A stretch of DNA of 64,000 nt from Streptomyces sp. NBC_00820. Lineage in GTDB: Bacteria > Actinomycetota > Actinomycetes > Streptomycetales > Streptomycetaceae. The stretch spans positions 3,732,501 to 3,796,500 of the forward strand of contig NZ_CP108882.1 of NCBI RefSeq assembly GCF_036347055.1, given 5' to 3'. This document shows positions 46,959-56,202 of this stretch, piece by piece. How positions within the stretch are numbered: the stretch's first letter is position 1; each line of letters begins with the position of its first letter. The notes below the pieces were generated by a model. That model had not been told where the DNA came from and searched no databases. It saw nothing but the letters and a program-made list of their open reading frames with translations. The position numbers and the translations under genes are program-made.

Positions 46959-47954
46959 ATGAAGTACACGCAGCTAGGACGCACCGGACTCAAGGTCAGC
47001 CGCCTCGTTCTCGGCACCATGAACTTCGGCCCGCAGACGGACGAGGCCGACAGTCACGCGATCATGGACGCGGCGCTGGACGCGGGCATCAACTTCTTCG
47101 ACACCGCCAACGTGTACGGGTGGGGTGAGAACAAGGGCCGCACCGAGAAGATCATCGGGAACTGGTTCGCCAAGGGCGGCGACCGGCGCGAGAAGACCGT
47201 GCTGGCCACCAAGATGTACGCCAACATGGGCGCCGACAACGACAACGTCTGGCCCAACTTCGACAAACTCTCCGCGCTGAACATCCGGCGGGCCGTGGAC
47301 GCCAGCCTGAAGCGGCTGCAGACCGACTACATCGACGTCTACCAGTTCCACCACATCGACCGGAACACCCCCTTCGACGAGATCTGGCAGGCCGTCGACG
47401 TCCTCGTCACGCAGGGCAAGATCCTGTACGCCGGCTCCTCCAACTTCCCCGGCTACAAGATCGCCCAGGCGAACGAGACCGCCGCCCGGCGCGGCAACAC
47501 CATCGGCCTCGTCAGCGAGCAGTGCCTGTACAACCTGGCCGAGCGCCGCGCCGAGATGGAGGTCGTCCCGGCCGCGCGGGACTACGGCCTCGGGGTCATC
47601 CCCTGGTCGCCGCTGCACGGCGGCGTGCTCGGCGGGGTGATCAAGAAGGAGGTACAGGGCGGGCGCCGGGCCTCCGGACGGGCCGCCGACTTCCTGGCCG
47701 ACGCGGCGAAGCGCGCGCGGATCCAGTCGTACGAGGAGCTGCTGGACAAGCACGGTCTGGAGCCCGGCGAGGTGGCCCTGGCGTGGCTGCTGACCCGGCC
47801 CGGCGTGACCGGCCCGATCGTCGGCCCGCGCACCGCCGCGCAGCTGGAGTCCGCCCTGCGGGCCGTGGAGCTGGAGCTGAGCGAGGAGCTGCTCGGCGCC
47901 CTGGACGAGATCTTCCCGGGACCGGGTCCGTCCCCGGAGGCCTTCGCCTGGTAG
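46959..47954 (+). CDS. Aldo/keto reductase
   Basis: 331 residues. GTMNFGPQTDEADSHAIMDAALDAGINFFDTANVYG contains the AKR catalytic Asp and Tyr; the Lys is in KTVLATKMY and the His in VYQFHHIDRNTP. The C-terminal EVALAWLLTRPGVTGPIVGPRTAAQLE binds NADPH. Reduces aldehydes or ketones. MKYTQLGRTGLKVSRLVLG is the usual start. A long terminator ends it. Confidence 0.95.
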   Translation: MKYTQLGRTGLKVSRLVLGTMNFGPQTDEADSHAIMDAALDAGINFFDTANVYGWGENKGRTEKIIGNWFAKGGDRREKTVLATKMYANMGADNDNVWPNFDKLSALNIRRAVDASLKRLQTDYIDVYQFHHIDRNTPFDEIWQAVDVLVTQGKILYAGSSNFPGYKIAQANETAARRGNTIGLVSEQCLYNLAERRAEMEVVPAARDYGLGVIPWSPLHGGVLGGVIKKEVQGGRRASGRAADFLADAAKRARIQSYEELLDKHGLEPGEVALAWLLTRPGVTGPIVGPRTAAQLESALRAVELELSEELLGALDEIFPGPGPSPEAFAW

Positions 47955-48060
47955 TCACGGGCGCGGACGCCACTGGTGGTCACGGGCGGACGACGCCGGC
48001 GATCACGGGCGCGGACGACGCCGCTGGTCACGGGCGCGGACGACGCACCGAAAGGGGCGC

Positions 48061-48118
48061 GGGGAACCGCGCGGGCAGCCGCCCCGGCACGCAGCCGGGC
48101 GGCCGCGCGCGGTTCCCC
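48061..48118. terminator. Long hairpin with the GGGGAACCGCGCG repeat as one arm
   Basis: GGGGAACCGCGCG (48061-48073) pairs perfectly with CGCGCGGTTCCCC (48106-48118); an inner GCCGCCC/GGGCGGC stem adds to it. It ends the aldo/keto reductase transcript and also faces the small membrane protein gene. The arm belongs to the intergenic repeat seen at 9751 and 23477. Upstream, 47955-48045 is a tandem repeat of GGTCACGGGCGCGGACGACG. Confidence 0.85.
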
Positions 48119-48137
48119 GGGCCCTGCCGACCGAGCC

Positions 48138-48224
48138 CTACCTGAGGGCCGCCGCCACTGCGACGACCACCAGCATGAGCACAAGCGCACCGGCCATGAT
48201 CCGGTTCCGGGTTTTCGGGTCCAC
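48138..48224 (-). CDS. 28-residue membrane protein
   Basis: GTG start, product MDPKTRNRIMAGALVLMLVV followed by VAVAAALR. Basic N-terminus and one hydrophobic span, about 18 residues, so it likely sits in the membrane with its N-terminus inside. It starts 10 bp after the ThpR stop and is probably co-transcribed. Codon use is normal for the genome. Function unknown. Confidence 0.65.
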   Translation of the reverse strand: MDPKTRNRIMAGALVLMLVVVAVAAALR

Positions 48225-48234
48225 GTAAAGGAGC

Positions 48235-48807
48235 CTAACCGGCCGCGCCCAGTGCCCAGTGGGCGACCGCCTCGTAGCGGGGCTGCTCGCCGGGCACACC
48301 GGACCGGGGCAGGTTGCTGCGGACCAGGGCCAGGTCGCCGACCGTCCAGGTGCGGGTGGTGAACTCGGCGAGGCCGGTGACGTAGGGGTGCACGTCCACC
48401 GCGTCCCGGCTGCGGGCCAGCGTCAGGTGGGCCTTGTAGCGCCGGTGCTCCTCCATCGGCAGGCCCGCCTTGCGGGCCGCCGCCTCGGTGCGGCCGGCCA
48501 GCAGGCGCAGGGTCTCCAGGTCGCCGGAGGCGCCCGCCCAGAGGGCCCGGCCGTGCCCGAACTGGCCGCCTCCCGCGACGGCGAGCGTGAAGGGGTCCGT
48601 ACGGGCGGCCGCGCGGGACAGGCGGTCGGACAGGCCGGGGACGAGGTCGTCGGCCACCTCGCCGTAGAAGGCGAGGGTGAAGTGCCAGCCGGGACGGCCG
48701 GTCCAGCGCAGCCGGTCCGCGCCGGGCAGCCGCTTCAACCGGGCCACCTCGGCGGCGAGTTCACCCGCGACGGTGTCCGGCGGCAGGACAGCGGCGAAGA
48801 GTCTCAT
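48235..48807 (-). CDS. thpR: RNA 2',3'-cyclic phosphodiesterase
   Basis: 190 residues from ATG 48807 behind GAGG. MRLFAAVLPPDTVAGELAAEV is the family start; the two catalytic H-x-T motifs are in WHFTLAFYGEV and KAHLTLARSRD. Opens 2',3'-cyclic phosphates on RNA (2H phosphoesterase family). Divergent from the GNAT gene. Confidence 0.92.
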   Translation of the reverse strand: MRLFAAVLPPDTVAGELAAEVARLKRLPGADRLRWTGRPGWHFTLAFYGEVADDLVPGLSDRLSRAAARTDPFTLAVAGGGQFGHGRALWAGASGDLETLRLLAGRTEAAARKAGLPMEEHRRYKAHLTLARSRDAVDVHPYVTGLAEFTTRTWTVGDLALVRSNLPRSGVPGEQPRYEAVAHWALGAAG

Positions 48808-48847
48808 GTGCTCACCCTCGCAGACGGGGGCCCGGCATGATGGGGCC

Positions 48848-49363
48848 ATGTCGATCACCATTCGAGAAGGCGGCAGCGAGGACGTACCCCTGATCCTCGG
48901 CATGCTCGACAGCTCCGTGGCGTGGCTGGTCTCACAGGGCCGCACCCGTCAGTGGGGGACCGAACCCTGGTCGAAGAACCCGCGCGCGGTGGCGATGGTC
49001 GAGCGGTACGCCGCCGAAGGCACCGTGTACATAGCCGAGGTGGACGGCGCTCCGGCCGCCACACTCACCCTCACCGACGCGCCCGGCGCCTATCTGGAGC
49101 CCGCGGACGAGCCCGAGCGGTACATCCACCTGCTCGCCTCGGACCGCCGCTTCAAGGGCCACGGGGCCGGTGCCGCGCTCCTCGCCCACGCGGCCGGGGA
49201 GACCCGCCGGGCCGGGATCTCCCTGCTGCGCGTGGACTGCTACGCGGGCGACGACCGCAGACTGGTCGCCTTCTACGAGGGCAACGGCTTCATCCCGACC
49301 GAGCCCTTCACCTTCGGCGAGGACGCCTGGCCGGGACAGGTACTGGCCAGACGGGTGCTGTAG
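48848..49363 (+). CDS. GNAT-family N-acetyltransferase
   Basis: 171 residues, ATG 48848. GNAT core: YIAEVDGAPAATLTLTD, RYIHLLASDRRFKGHGAGAALLAHAA (R-x-x-G-x-G/A acetyl-CoA loop), LLRVDCYAGDDRRLVAFYEGNGF. Substrate unknown. The codons around its stop are followed by three more imperfect copies of GGGTGCTGTAGCGG (49364-49435). Confidence 0.88.
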   Translation: MSITIREGGSEDVPLILGMLDSSVAWLVSQGRTRQWGTEPWSKNPRAVAMVERYAAEGTVYIAEVDGAPAATLTLTDAPGAYLEPADEPERYIHLLASDRRFKGHGAGAALLAHAAGETRRAGISLLRVDCYAGDDRRLVAFYEGNGFIPTEPFTFGEDAWPGQVLARRVL

Positions 49364-49516
49364 CGGCCCGGCGGGGTTCGTAGCAGTCCGGAGGGTGCTG
49401 TAGCGGGCCGGAGGGTGCTGTAGCGGGCCGCCGGGCCCGGGCGCCGCGTCCGGATCGGGCCGGCCCGGGCCCGTCGGCGTTGTCCGACGGACCCGGCAGG
49501 CCCAGACCCCGGACCG

Positions 49517-50881
49517 TCACGCCACCGCGGCCAGCGGCTCCTGCTCCGGCTCGGGCGCCCGCTCGCGCGGGACGAACCGCACCCGGGGGTGCCCGTGGTG
49601 CCAGCCCACCGACAGCCGCAGGTCGCCGACGCGGGCCAGGATCAGGCCGATGACGCCGGCCGCGACGGCCGAGATGATGCCGCCGAAGGCGAAGCCGACC
49701 CGGGGGCCGTAGGTGTCGGTGATCCAGCCGACGACCGGCGCGCCGAGCGGCGTACCGCCCATGAAGACCATCAGGAACAGGGACATCACCCGGCCGCGCA
49801 TGGCCGGGTCGGTGGCCATCTGCACGGCGGTGTTCGCGGTGACGTTGACCGTGAGGCCGAAGACGCCGATGGGCACCATGAGGAGCGCGAACAGCCAGTA
49901 CGACGGTGCCACCGAGGCCACGGTCTCCAGCACGCCGAAGGCGAGCGCGGCGGCGATCAGCACCCGGAGCCGGGCCGTGCCGCGCCGTGCGGCGAGCAGC
50001 GCGCCGCCGAGGGAGCCGACGGCCATCAGGGTGTTGAAGAGGCTGTAGGCGCCGGCGCCGGCGTGGAAGACGCCGTCCGCGTAGGCCGACAGCCACACTG
50101 GGAAGTTGAAGCCGAAGGTGCCGATGAACCCGACGAGCACGATCGGCCAGACCAGCTCGGGGCGCCCGGCGACGTGCCGCAGGCCCTCGCGCAGCTGGCC
50201 CTTGCCGCGTGGCGCGCGCTCGACGGCGTGCAGCTCGCGGGCGCGCATCAGCAGCAGGCCGCCGATGGGCGCGACGAAGGACACGCCGTTGAACAGGAAC
50301 GCCCAGCCGGTGCCCACGCCGGTGATCATGAGGCCGGCGACGGCGGGGCCTACGAGGCGGGCGGACTGGAAGTTCGCGGAGTTCAGGCTGACCGCGTTCT
50401 GCAGCTGGTCGGGGCCGACCATCTCGGAGACGAAGGACTGCCGGGCCGGGTTGTCCAGGACCGTGGCGAGACCGACCGCGAAGGCGGCGACGTAGACGTG
50501 CCAGACCTGGACGTGTCCGGAGAGGGTCAGGGCGGCGAGCGCGAGGCCGGTGAGGGCCATGGCCGACTGGGTGACCAGCAGCGTGGGGCGCTTGGGCAGC
50601 CGGTCGACGAGGACGCCGCCGTAGAGGCCGAACAGCAGCATCGGCAGGAACTGCAGGGCCGTCGTGATGCCGACGGCCGCGGAGGATCCGGTGAGGCTGA
50701 GGACGAGCCAGTCCTGGGCGATGCGCTGCATCCAGGTGCCCGTGTTGGAGACGACCTGGCCGATGAAGAAGAGGCGGTAGTTCCGGACCTTCAGCGAGCC
50801 GAACATCGAGGTTCTGCGGTGGACGGGTGGGGTCGTAGTGATCGGTGCGGGGGCGGAAGGTATTCCGGATCCCGAACTCAA
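49517..50881 (-). CDS. MFS transporter
   Basis: 454 residues from a TTG with GAGGAGG 8 bp upstream; a GTG/ATG frame starting further upstream would run into the MarR gene. Twelve membrane spans; start of TMS1 in RNYRLFFIGQVVSNTGTWMQRIAQDWLVLSLTGS, motif DRLPKRPTLL between TMS2 and 3. Belongs to the enterobactin exporter/EntS-like group by this first block. Co-transcribed with and presumably controlled by the MarR protein upstream; likely a drug or metabolite exporter. Confidence 0.92.
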   Translation of the reverse strand: MSSGSGIPSAPAPITTTPPVHRRTSMFGSLKVRNYRLFFIGQVVSNTGTWMQRIAQDWLVLSLTGSSAAVGITTALQFLPMLLFGLYGGVLVDRLPKRPTLLVTQSAMALTGLALAALTLSGHVQVWHVYVAAFAVGLATVLDNPARQSFVSEMVGPDQLQNAVSLNSANFQSARLVGPAVAGLMITGVGTGWAFLFNGVSFVAPIGGLLLMRARELHAVERAPRGKGQLREGLRHVAGRPELVWPIVLVGFIGTFGFNFPVWLSAYADGVFHAGAGAYSLFNTLMAVGSLGGALLAARRGTARLRVLIAAALAFGVLETVASVAPSYWLFALLMVPIGVFGLTVNVTANTAVQMATDPAMRGRVMSLFLMVFMGGTPLGAPVVGWITDTYGPRVGFAFGGIISAVAAGVIGLILARVGDLRLSVGWHHGHPRVRFVPRERAPEPEQEPLAAVA

Positions 50882-50907
50882 AAGGGTCGCCTCCTCGTGG
50901 CGGTGCC

Positions 50908-51345
50908 TTACAGATGCGCCAGCTTCTCCAGCACGGGGGCGGCGGCACGGAGTTTCGCCCACTCGTCGTCGTCGAGGCCCTCGACCAGGCCGGCCAGGAA
51001 CGCGTTGCGCTTGCGGCGGCTCTCCTGGAGCATCGCCTCGGCCTGCTCGGTCCTGGTGACGACCTTCTGGCGCCGGTCCTCGGGGTGCGGCTCGAGCCGG
51101 ACCAGTCCCTTGGCCTCGAGCAGCGCGACGATGCGGGTCATCGACGGCGGCTGGACGTGCTCCTTGCGCGCCAGTTCGCCCGGCGTGGCACTCCCGCAGT
51201 TGGAGAGGGTGCCGAGCACCGACATCTCCGTGGGGCTCAGCGACTCGTCGACCCGCTGGTGCTTGAGCCGACGGGACAGCCGCATCACGGCGGAGCGGAG
51301 GGAGTTCACGGCGGCAACATCGTCGCCATGGGTGAGGTCCGACAT
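50908..51345 (-). CDS. MarR-family regulator
   Basis: 145 residues from ATG 51345. Winged helix: LSPTEMSVLGTLSNCGSATPGELARKEHVQPPSMTRIVALLEAKGLVRLEPHPEDRRQKVV is the MarR recognition block with the wing DRR. Leads the MFS gene by 26 bp. The start lies directly at an inverted repeat in its promoter, so it probably represses itself and the transporter until a ligand binds. Confidence 0.93.
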   Translation of the reverse strand: MSDLTHGDDVAAVNSLRSAVMRLSRRLKHQRVDESLSPTEMSVLGTLSNCGSATPGELARKEHVQPPSMTRIVALLEAKGLVRLEPHPEDRRQKVVTRTEQAEAMLQESRRKRNAFLAGLVEGLDDDEWAKLRAAAPVLEKLAHL

Positions 51346-51379
51346 GTCTTTAGCGTAACTCATTACTCTGACTAAAGAC
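51346..51379. promoter_or_regulatory. Nested palindromes at the MarR start, likely autoregulatory operator
   Basis: GTCTTTAG (51346-51353) and CTAAAGAC (51372-51379) are a perfect 8-bp inverted repeat. Between them GTAA-CTCA-TTAC forms a second dyad with the same centre. Position at the start codon and symmetry fit a MarR-dimer site; the short 5' end suggests a leaderless mRNA. Confidence 0.65.
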
Positions 51380-51480
51380 CAACCGGAGGCACCCGGATGC
51401 CCGTGACGCGCACCACTGAACCTTTTGGTCACCCGTACGAGTGAGACGGTTCCGGAAAGCGACCCGCAGGGTGGCCGGAT

Positions 51481-51681
51481 GTGGCGACCCTCGTACGCAT
51501 GGGGACCAGTGTGCTCAGCCTGCGGATAGACGGGGAGCTGCTCGATAGGCTCCGGCACCACGCGGCGAAAAGAGGAATGAGCGTGCAGGACTATGTGGTC
51601 CGCACGCTCATTCGTGACGACTTCGACGAGCGGTTCCAGACCGCCGTCGAGGAGACGGAGAAGTTCTACGGGGTCACGTGA
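51481..51681 (+). CDS. Ribbon-helix-helix protein (CopG/VapB-like)
   Basis: 66 residues from GTG 51481, or 60 from ATG 51499, which gives the common form MGTSVLSLRIDGELLDRLRH. SVLSLRIDGELLDRLRHHAAKRGMSVQDYVVRTLIRDDFDERF fits a ribbon-helix-helix DNA-binding domain of antitoxin type. No toxin gene is next to it, so it may be a solitary regulator. No clear ribosome site. Confidence 0.75.
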   Translation: MATLVRMGTSVLSLRIDGELLDRLRHHAAKRGMSVQDYVVRTLIRDDFDERFQTAVEETEKFYGVT

Positions 51682-51709
51682 CCCCGCGCCTTACGGCTCT
51701 CCGGGCCGG

Positions 51710-53161
51710 TCAGGTCAGGCCGAGGGCCGGCATCAGGTAGTAGAAGCCGAAGACCGCCGCGACGACGTACATCGCCACCGGGATCTCCCGCCCGCGGCCG
51801 GCCACGAGGCGCATCGCCACGAAGGTGAGGAAGCCCATGCCGATGCCGTTCGTGATCGAGTACGTGAACGGCATCATCACCATCGTGACGAAGGCCGGGA
51901 TGGCGATGGTGAAGTCCGACCAGTCGATCTCCTTGACCGAACCGGCCAGGATCAGGAAGCCGACCGCGATCAGCGCGGGGGTGGCGGCCTGGGACGGGAC
52001 CATGGTGGCGACCGGCGTGAGGAACAGCGCGACGGCGAACAGGAGGCCGGTGACGACGTTCGCGAGGCCCGTACGGGCACCCTCGCCGACGCCCGCCGTG
52101 GACTCCACGAAGCAGGTGTTCGCCGAGGAGGAGCTGACACCGCCGGCCGCGACGGCGATGCCGTCGACAAGGAGGACCTTGTTGATGCCGGGCATCTGTC
52201 CCTGGGCGTCGGTCAGCTTCGCCTCGTCGCTGACGCCCATGATCGTGCCCATGGCGTCGAAGAACGTGGACAGCAGGACGGTGAAGACGAACAGGATGCC
52301 GGTCAGGACGCCGACCTTGCCGAAGCCGCCGAACAGGCTGACCTTGCCGATCAGGCCGAAGTCCGGGGTGGCGACCGGGTTGCCGGGCCACTTCGGGGTG
52401 GTCAGGCCCCAGGAGGGCACCTTGGCGACCGCGTTGATGATCACCGCGAGGACGGTCATCGACACGATGGAGATCAGGATCGCGCCGGAGACCTTGCGCA
52501 CGATCAGCGCCAGCGTCAGCAGGACGCCGAGGACGAAGACCAGGACCGGCCAGCCGTTGAGGTGACCGTCGCTGCCGAGCTGGAGCGGGACCGTGGTGTG
52601 GGCGGCGTCCGGGATGCGGGTGATGAAGCCGGAGTCCACCAGGCCGATCAGCATGATGAACAGGCCGATGCCGATGGCGATGGCCTTGCGCAGGCCGTAG
52701 GGCACGGCGTTCATCACGCGCTCACGCAGGCCGGTCGCCACCAGCAGCATCACGACGATGCCGGCGAGGACCACCATGCCCATCGCGTCCGGCCAGGACA
52801 TGCGCGGCGCGAGCTGGAGGGCGACGACCGTGTTCACGCCGAGGCCCGCGGCCAGGGCGATCGGGACGTTGCCGATCACGCCCATGAGCAGGGTCGTGAA
52901 GGCCGCGGTGATCGCGGTGGCCGTGACCAGCTGCCCGTAGTCGAGGTGGTGCCCGTACATGTCATGGGCACTACTGAGGATGATCGGGTTCAACACGATG
53001 ATGTACGCCATCGCGAAGAACGTCGCGAAGCCACCTCGGACCTCCCGGGCGACAGTGCTGCCGCGCTCGGTGATCCTGAAGTAGCGGTCCAGGGCGCCGA
53101 ACGACGGCGTACCGCCCGGCTGTTCGGGGGCGGGGACCTTGGCGGGTGCCGAGGTGGACAT
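51710..53161 (-). CDS. NCS2-family (AzgA-like) purine permease
   Basis: 483 residues from ATG 53161. About 12-14 membrane spans; ATFFAMAYIIVLNPIILSSA at the start, GLGVNTVVALQLAPRMSWPDAMGMV and VLLSTFFDAMGTIMGVSDEA, AGGVSSSSANTCFVESTAGVGEGARTGLANV, all AzgA blocks. Brings in adenine, guanine or hypoxanthine with protons. Convergent with the RHH gene; promoter and operator-like repeats upstream. Confidence 0.93.
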   Translation of the reverse strand: MSTSAPAKVPAPEQPGGTPSFGALDRYFRITERGSTVAREVRGGFATFFAMAYIIVLNPIILSSAHDMYGHHLDYGQLVTATAITAAFTTLLMGVIGNVPIALAAGLGVNTVVALQLAPRMSWPDAMGMVVLAGIVVMLLVATGLRERVMNAVPYGLRKAIAIGIGLFIMLIGLVDSGFITRIPDAAHTTVPLQLGSDGHLNGWPVLVFVLGVLLTLALIVRKVSGAILISIVSMTVLAVIINAVAKVPSWGLTTPKWPGNPVATPDFGLIGKVSLFGGFGKVGVLTGILFVFTVLLSTFFDAMGTIMGVSDEAKLTDAQGQMPGINKVLLVDGIAVAAGGVSSSSANTCFVESTAGVGEGARTGLANVVTGLLFAVALFLTPVATMVPSQAATPALIAVGFLILAGSVKEIDWSDFTIAIPAFVTMVMMPFTYSITNGIGMGFLTFVAMRLVAGRGREIPVAMYVVAAVFGFYYLMPALGLT

Positions 53162-53218
53162 GCGTGACCTCATCGCCGGCAGGGTTCCCCCGAGCCCGGT
53201 CGGCGTCTCTCTTGGAGT

Positions 53219-53272
53219 TTCATACGAGCGGAAGTGGACACAGACAAACGGTTTCAGTATGAACGTATGAAG
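53219..53272 (-). promoter_or_regulatory. Promoter of the purine permease with TTCATAC repeats
   Basis: On the minus strand TTGTCT (53242-53247) and TATGAA (53219-53224) are 17 bp apart. The -10 is part of a TTTCATAC half-site and two GTATGAA half-sites lie at 53257-53263 and 53265-53271, inverted to it. This arrangement suggests a repressor bound over the promoter. Confidence 0.5.
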
Positions 53273-53455
53273 GCCAGATCGCTATCTCCGCGCGTAGATT
53301 TCTGCGCGAAACCGGTTCCCATCACCCTCCCGGCCCACCTCCGCGCCACCTCGTGGCCCATCTCCTGGCCCACACCCGCCCCAGCCCCTTGGCCGCCCCC
53401 GCCCCGCCTCCGTCCGCTTCCCATGCCGCCGCGACGGCCTCGTAAGCTGTCCCCC

Positions 53456-53734
53456 ATGACGAAGTGGACCCCCAAGCACGAAGCGCCGGAGCCCCTGGAG
53501 GGCCCCGTGGTCGCCACCATCACCGGCGGCACGATCGTGTGGTTCGTCCTCTTCCTGGTCCAGCTGCCCTTCTACGGCTGGTTCGCCGACCACGACCGCC
53601 TGTGGTGGGTGTGGACCTGTCTGGCCGGGGGCGGGCTTGGCCTGATCGGCATCTGGTACGTCCGCAAGCGGGACGCCGCGATCAAGCGGGCGGCGGCCCA
53701 GGGGGAGCAGGGCGAGCCCGTCCGGGCGGAGTGA
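53456..53734 (+). CDS. DUF2530 membrane protein
   Basis: 92 residues, ATG 53456. Two spans (about 25-45 and 55-75: ITGGTIVWFVLFLVQLPFYGWF, WWVWTCLAGGGLGLIGIWYV) joined by a short loop, with a charged C-terminus; matches the actinobacterial DUF2530 pattern. TAAGCT 7 bp before the ATG could be a -10 for a leaderless mRNA. Role unknown. The 220 bp before it are Pro-codon-like but hold no gene. Confidence 0.85.
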   Translation: MTKWTPKHEAPEPLEGPVVATITGGTIVWFVLFLVQLPFYGWFADHDRLWWVWTCLAGGGLGLIGIWYVRKRDAAIKRAAAQGEQGEPVRAE

Positions 53735-53794
53735 CCCGACCCCCGGGGGGCTGACCGGCCCGTGCCGGACCCCTGGACGGGCGGCGGATTCCGT

Positions 53795-53833
53795 GTTGTC
53801 ATGCCCTCTGCTGGCCCCATGACAACGTTGTTC
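53795..53833. promoter_or_regulatory. LacI-type operator before the mannosidase gene
   Basis: ACAACGTTGT (53822-53831) is a perfect palindrome with a central CG, the mark of LacI-family sites. A larger dyad GTTGTCATG (53795-53803)/CATGACAAC (53818-53826) shares half of it. Located 38-75 bp upstream of the GH92 start, it suggests sugar-dependent repression. Confidence 0.65.
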
Positions 53834-53868
53834 TGGATCACCGGAACCGCCCGACCACAGAGGTCTAT

Positions 53869-56190
53869 ATGACATGGACACGCCATGCTGCCCTGTGTCT
53901 GGCCGGAACGCTGGCGGCGACCGCGCTGCTCGCCGCCCCCGCCACCGCACAGGCCGGCCCGCCCACCGCCACGCACCTGACCGATCTCGTCAACCCGTTC
54001 GTCGGCACCCAGAACGAGGGCAACACCTACCCCGGCGCCGCCGTGCCCTTCGGCATGGTGCAGCTCTCCCCCGACACCGGCCACAGCACCGGCTACGACT
54101 ACGCCCAGGACCACATCCGCGGCTTCTCGCTGGTCCACCTCTCCGGCGTGGGCTGTGGCCTCGGCGGCGACCTGCCGGTGCTCCCGACCACCGGGGACGT
54201 CACCACCACCGACTACGCGCGCTACGCCGCCGGCTTCCGTCACGACGACGAGAGCGCGAGCCCCGGCTACTACCGCGTCGGCCTGGACACCGGCATCGAG
54301 GCCGAGCTGACCGCGACCGCCCGCACCGGCGTGCAGCGCTACACCTTCCCGGCCACCGGCAAGGCCAACGTCCTGCTGAACGCAGGCCAGTCGCTGCACA
54401 CCAAGGTCGCCACGAAGGTCGAGATCCTCGACGACCACACCGTGCGCACCGCCCTGACCGGCCGCGGCTTCTGCCAGGACACCGAGCCGTACACCCTCTA
54501 CACCGTCACCCGCTTCGACCGCCCCTTCACCGCGTACGGCACCTGGAACGGCTCCACCGTCAGCGACGGCGCGAAGTCGGGCTCCGACGGGGCCTACGTC
54601 CGCTTCGACACGACGAAGGACCGCACCGTCGAGGCGACCACCGCCCTGAGCTACGTCGACGCGCGCGGCGCGGCCGGCAACCTGCGCGCCGAGGGCGGAC
54701 GGTCGTTCGACGCGGTGCGCCGCGCGGCCGGGCGGGCCTGGGAGGACCGGCTGGACGACGTCCGGGTGCGCGGCGGCGGCGACGGCCTGCGCCGCACCTT
54801 CTACTCCTCGCTGTACCGGTCGTTCCTCGCGCCCAACGTCGGCAGCGACGCCGACGGCCGCTACACCGGCTGGGACCAGCGGATCCACCGCGCCAAGGGC
54901 TTCACCTACTACCAGAACTGGTCCCTGTGGGACACCTACCGCACCCAGTCCCAGCTGCTGTCGCTGCTCGCCCCGCGCGAGGCACGGGACATGGCGATCT
55001 CCGTCATCAGGATCGACGAGGAGAGCGGCTGGCTGCCCAAGTGGGGCTACGGCACGGTCGAGACGAACATCATGACCGGCGACCCGGTCACCCCGTTCCT
55101 GACCAACGCCTACCAACAGGGCCTGCTGGGGGGCTACGAGGAGCGGGCGTACCGGGCCCTGCGGAAGAACGCCGACGGGGTGCCGTCCGCGGACTCCCCG
55201 GCCGTGGGCCGCGAGGCGAACCGGGAGTACCTCGCCGGCGGCTTCGCGCCCTACGTCAAGGGCCGCCCGCACGCGAAGCCCGGTGACTCGGACTACGACC
55301 ACGGGGCGTCCGCCACGCTGGAGTACGCGCTCTCCGACGCGATGCTCGCCCGGATGGCCCAGGACCTCGGGCACCGCGCCGACGCGGTCCGTTACGCCGC
55401 CCGCGCGCAGAACTACCGCCGCGTCTTCGACCCCTCGACCGGCTTCTTCCGCGCCCGCGACGCCTCCGGCGCCTTCACCGGACCGGCCGACCCGGCGCAG
55501 AGCGAGGGCTTCCACGAGGGCACGTCCTGGCAGTACCAGTGGCTGGTCCCGCAGGACATCCCCGGCATGGTGGACCTGATCGGCGGCCAGGGAGCCGCGA
55601 ACGCACGCCTCGACTCCTTCTTCGCCTACGACCGGCTGATCGCGGACCCGGCGAAGACCGCGCGCGAGGTGTGGGTCAACGGGCCGTACGACTACTACAA
55701 CGCCGACAAGTACAACCCGCAGAACGAACCCGACCTGATCGCCCCCTACACCTATCTCTCCACCGGGCAGCCGTGGAAGACGACGGACGTCGTGCACGCC
55801 GCGCTGACCCTGTTCACCGACGCCCCGACCGGGATGACCGGCAACGACGACCTCGGCACCATGTCCGCCTGGATGGTGCTGTCCTCGATCGGCGTGTTCC
55901 CGGTACAGCCCGGCTACGCCACCTGGGGCCTGTCCACCCCGGTCTTCGACCGGGTCGACCTGACCCTGGACCGCCGCTACTCCCCGCACGGCCGGCTGAC
56001 CATCACCGCGCCCGGCACCTCCGGCACCGACCGCTACATCCAGGCGGCCCGCGTCGACGGGACGCCGTACGGGCGGACGTACCTGACCACCAGTGCGCTG
56101 CGCGCGCACCGCTCGCTGGCCTTCACCGTGGGCCCGCGGCCCACGGACTGGGGCACGTCACCGCAGGCGGCACCGCCCGCGCTGCGCTGA
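53869..56190 (+). CDS. Secreted GH92 alpha-1,2-mannosidase
   Basis: 773 residues, ATG with AGAGG 5-9 bp upstream. Signal peptide about 1-29 (ALCLAGTLAATALLAAPATAQA-GP). VNPFVGTQNEGNTYPGAAVPFGMVQLSPDT is the family N-terminal signature; catalytic region: SLWDTYRTQ, GWLPKWGYG, NEYLAGG-like REYLAGG, EGTSWQYQWLVPQD (acid Glu) and GNDDLGTMSAWM (calcium/base Asp). Trims mannose from glycoproteins or yeast mannan outside the cell, with Ca2+. It has no extra carbohydrate-binding module. Followed by a strong terminator. Confidence 0.95.
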   Translation: MTWTRHAALCLAGTLAATALLAAPATAQAGPPTATHLTDLVNPFVGTQNEGNTYPGAAVPFGMVQLSPDTGHSTGYDYAQDHIRGFSLVHLSGVGCGLGGDLPVLPTTGDVTTTDYARYAAGFRHDDESASPGYYRVGLDTGIEAELTATARTGVQRYTFPATGKANVLLNAGQSLHTKVATKVEILDDHTVRTALTGRGFCQDTEPYTLYTVTRFDRPFTAYGTWNGSTVSDGAKSGSDGAYVRFDTTKDRTVEATTALSYVDARGAAGNLRAEGGRSFDAVRRAAGRAWEDRLDDVRVRGGGDGLRRTFYSSLYRSFLAPNVGSDADGRYTGWDQRIHRAKGFTYYQNWSLWDTYRTQSQLLSLLAPREARDMAISVIRIDEESGWLPKWGYGTVETNIMTGDPVTPFLTNAYQQGLLGGYEERAYRALRKNADGVPSADSPAVGREANREYLAGGFAPYVKGRPHAKPGDSDYDHGASATLEYALSDAMLARMAQDLGHRADAVRYAARAQNYRRVFDPSTGFFRARDASGAFTGPADPAQSEGFHEGTSWQYQWLVPQDIPGMVDLIGGQGAANARLDSFFAYDRLIADPAKTAREVWVNGPYDYYNADKYNPQNEPDLIAPYTYLSTGQPWKTTDVVHAALTLFTDAPTGMTGNDDLGTMSAWMVLSSIGVFPVQPGYATWGLSTPVFDRVDLTLDRRYSPHGRLTITAPGTSGTDRYIQAARVDGTPYGRTYLTTSALRAHRSLAFTVGPRPTDWGTSPQAAPPALR

Positions 56191-56202
56191 CGAGAAGCGC
56201 TC

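Noticed and set aside
51481..51681. Ribbon-helix-helix protein as antitoxin of a toxin-antitoxin pair
   Set aside because: No small toxin gene on either side; the next gene is a purine permease on the other strand.
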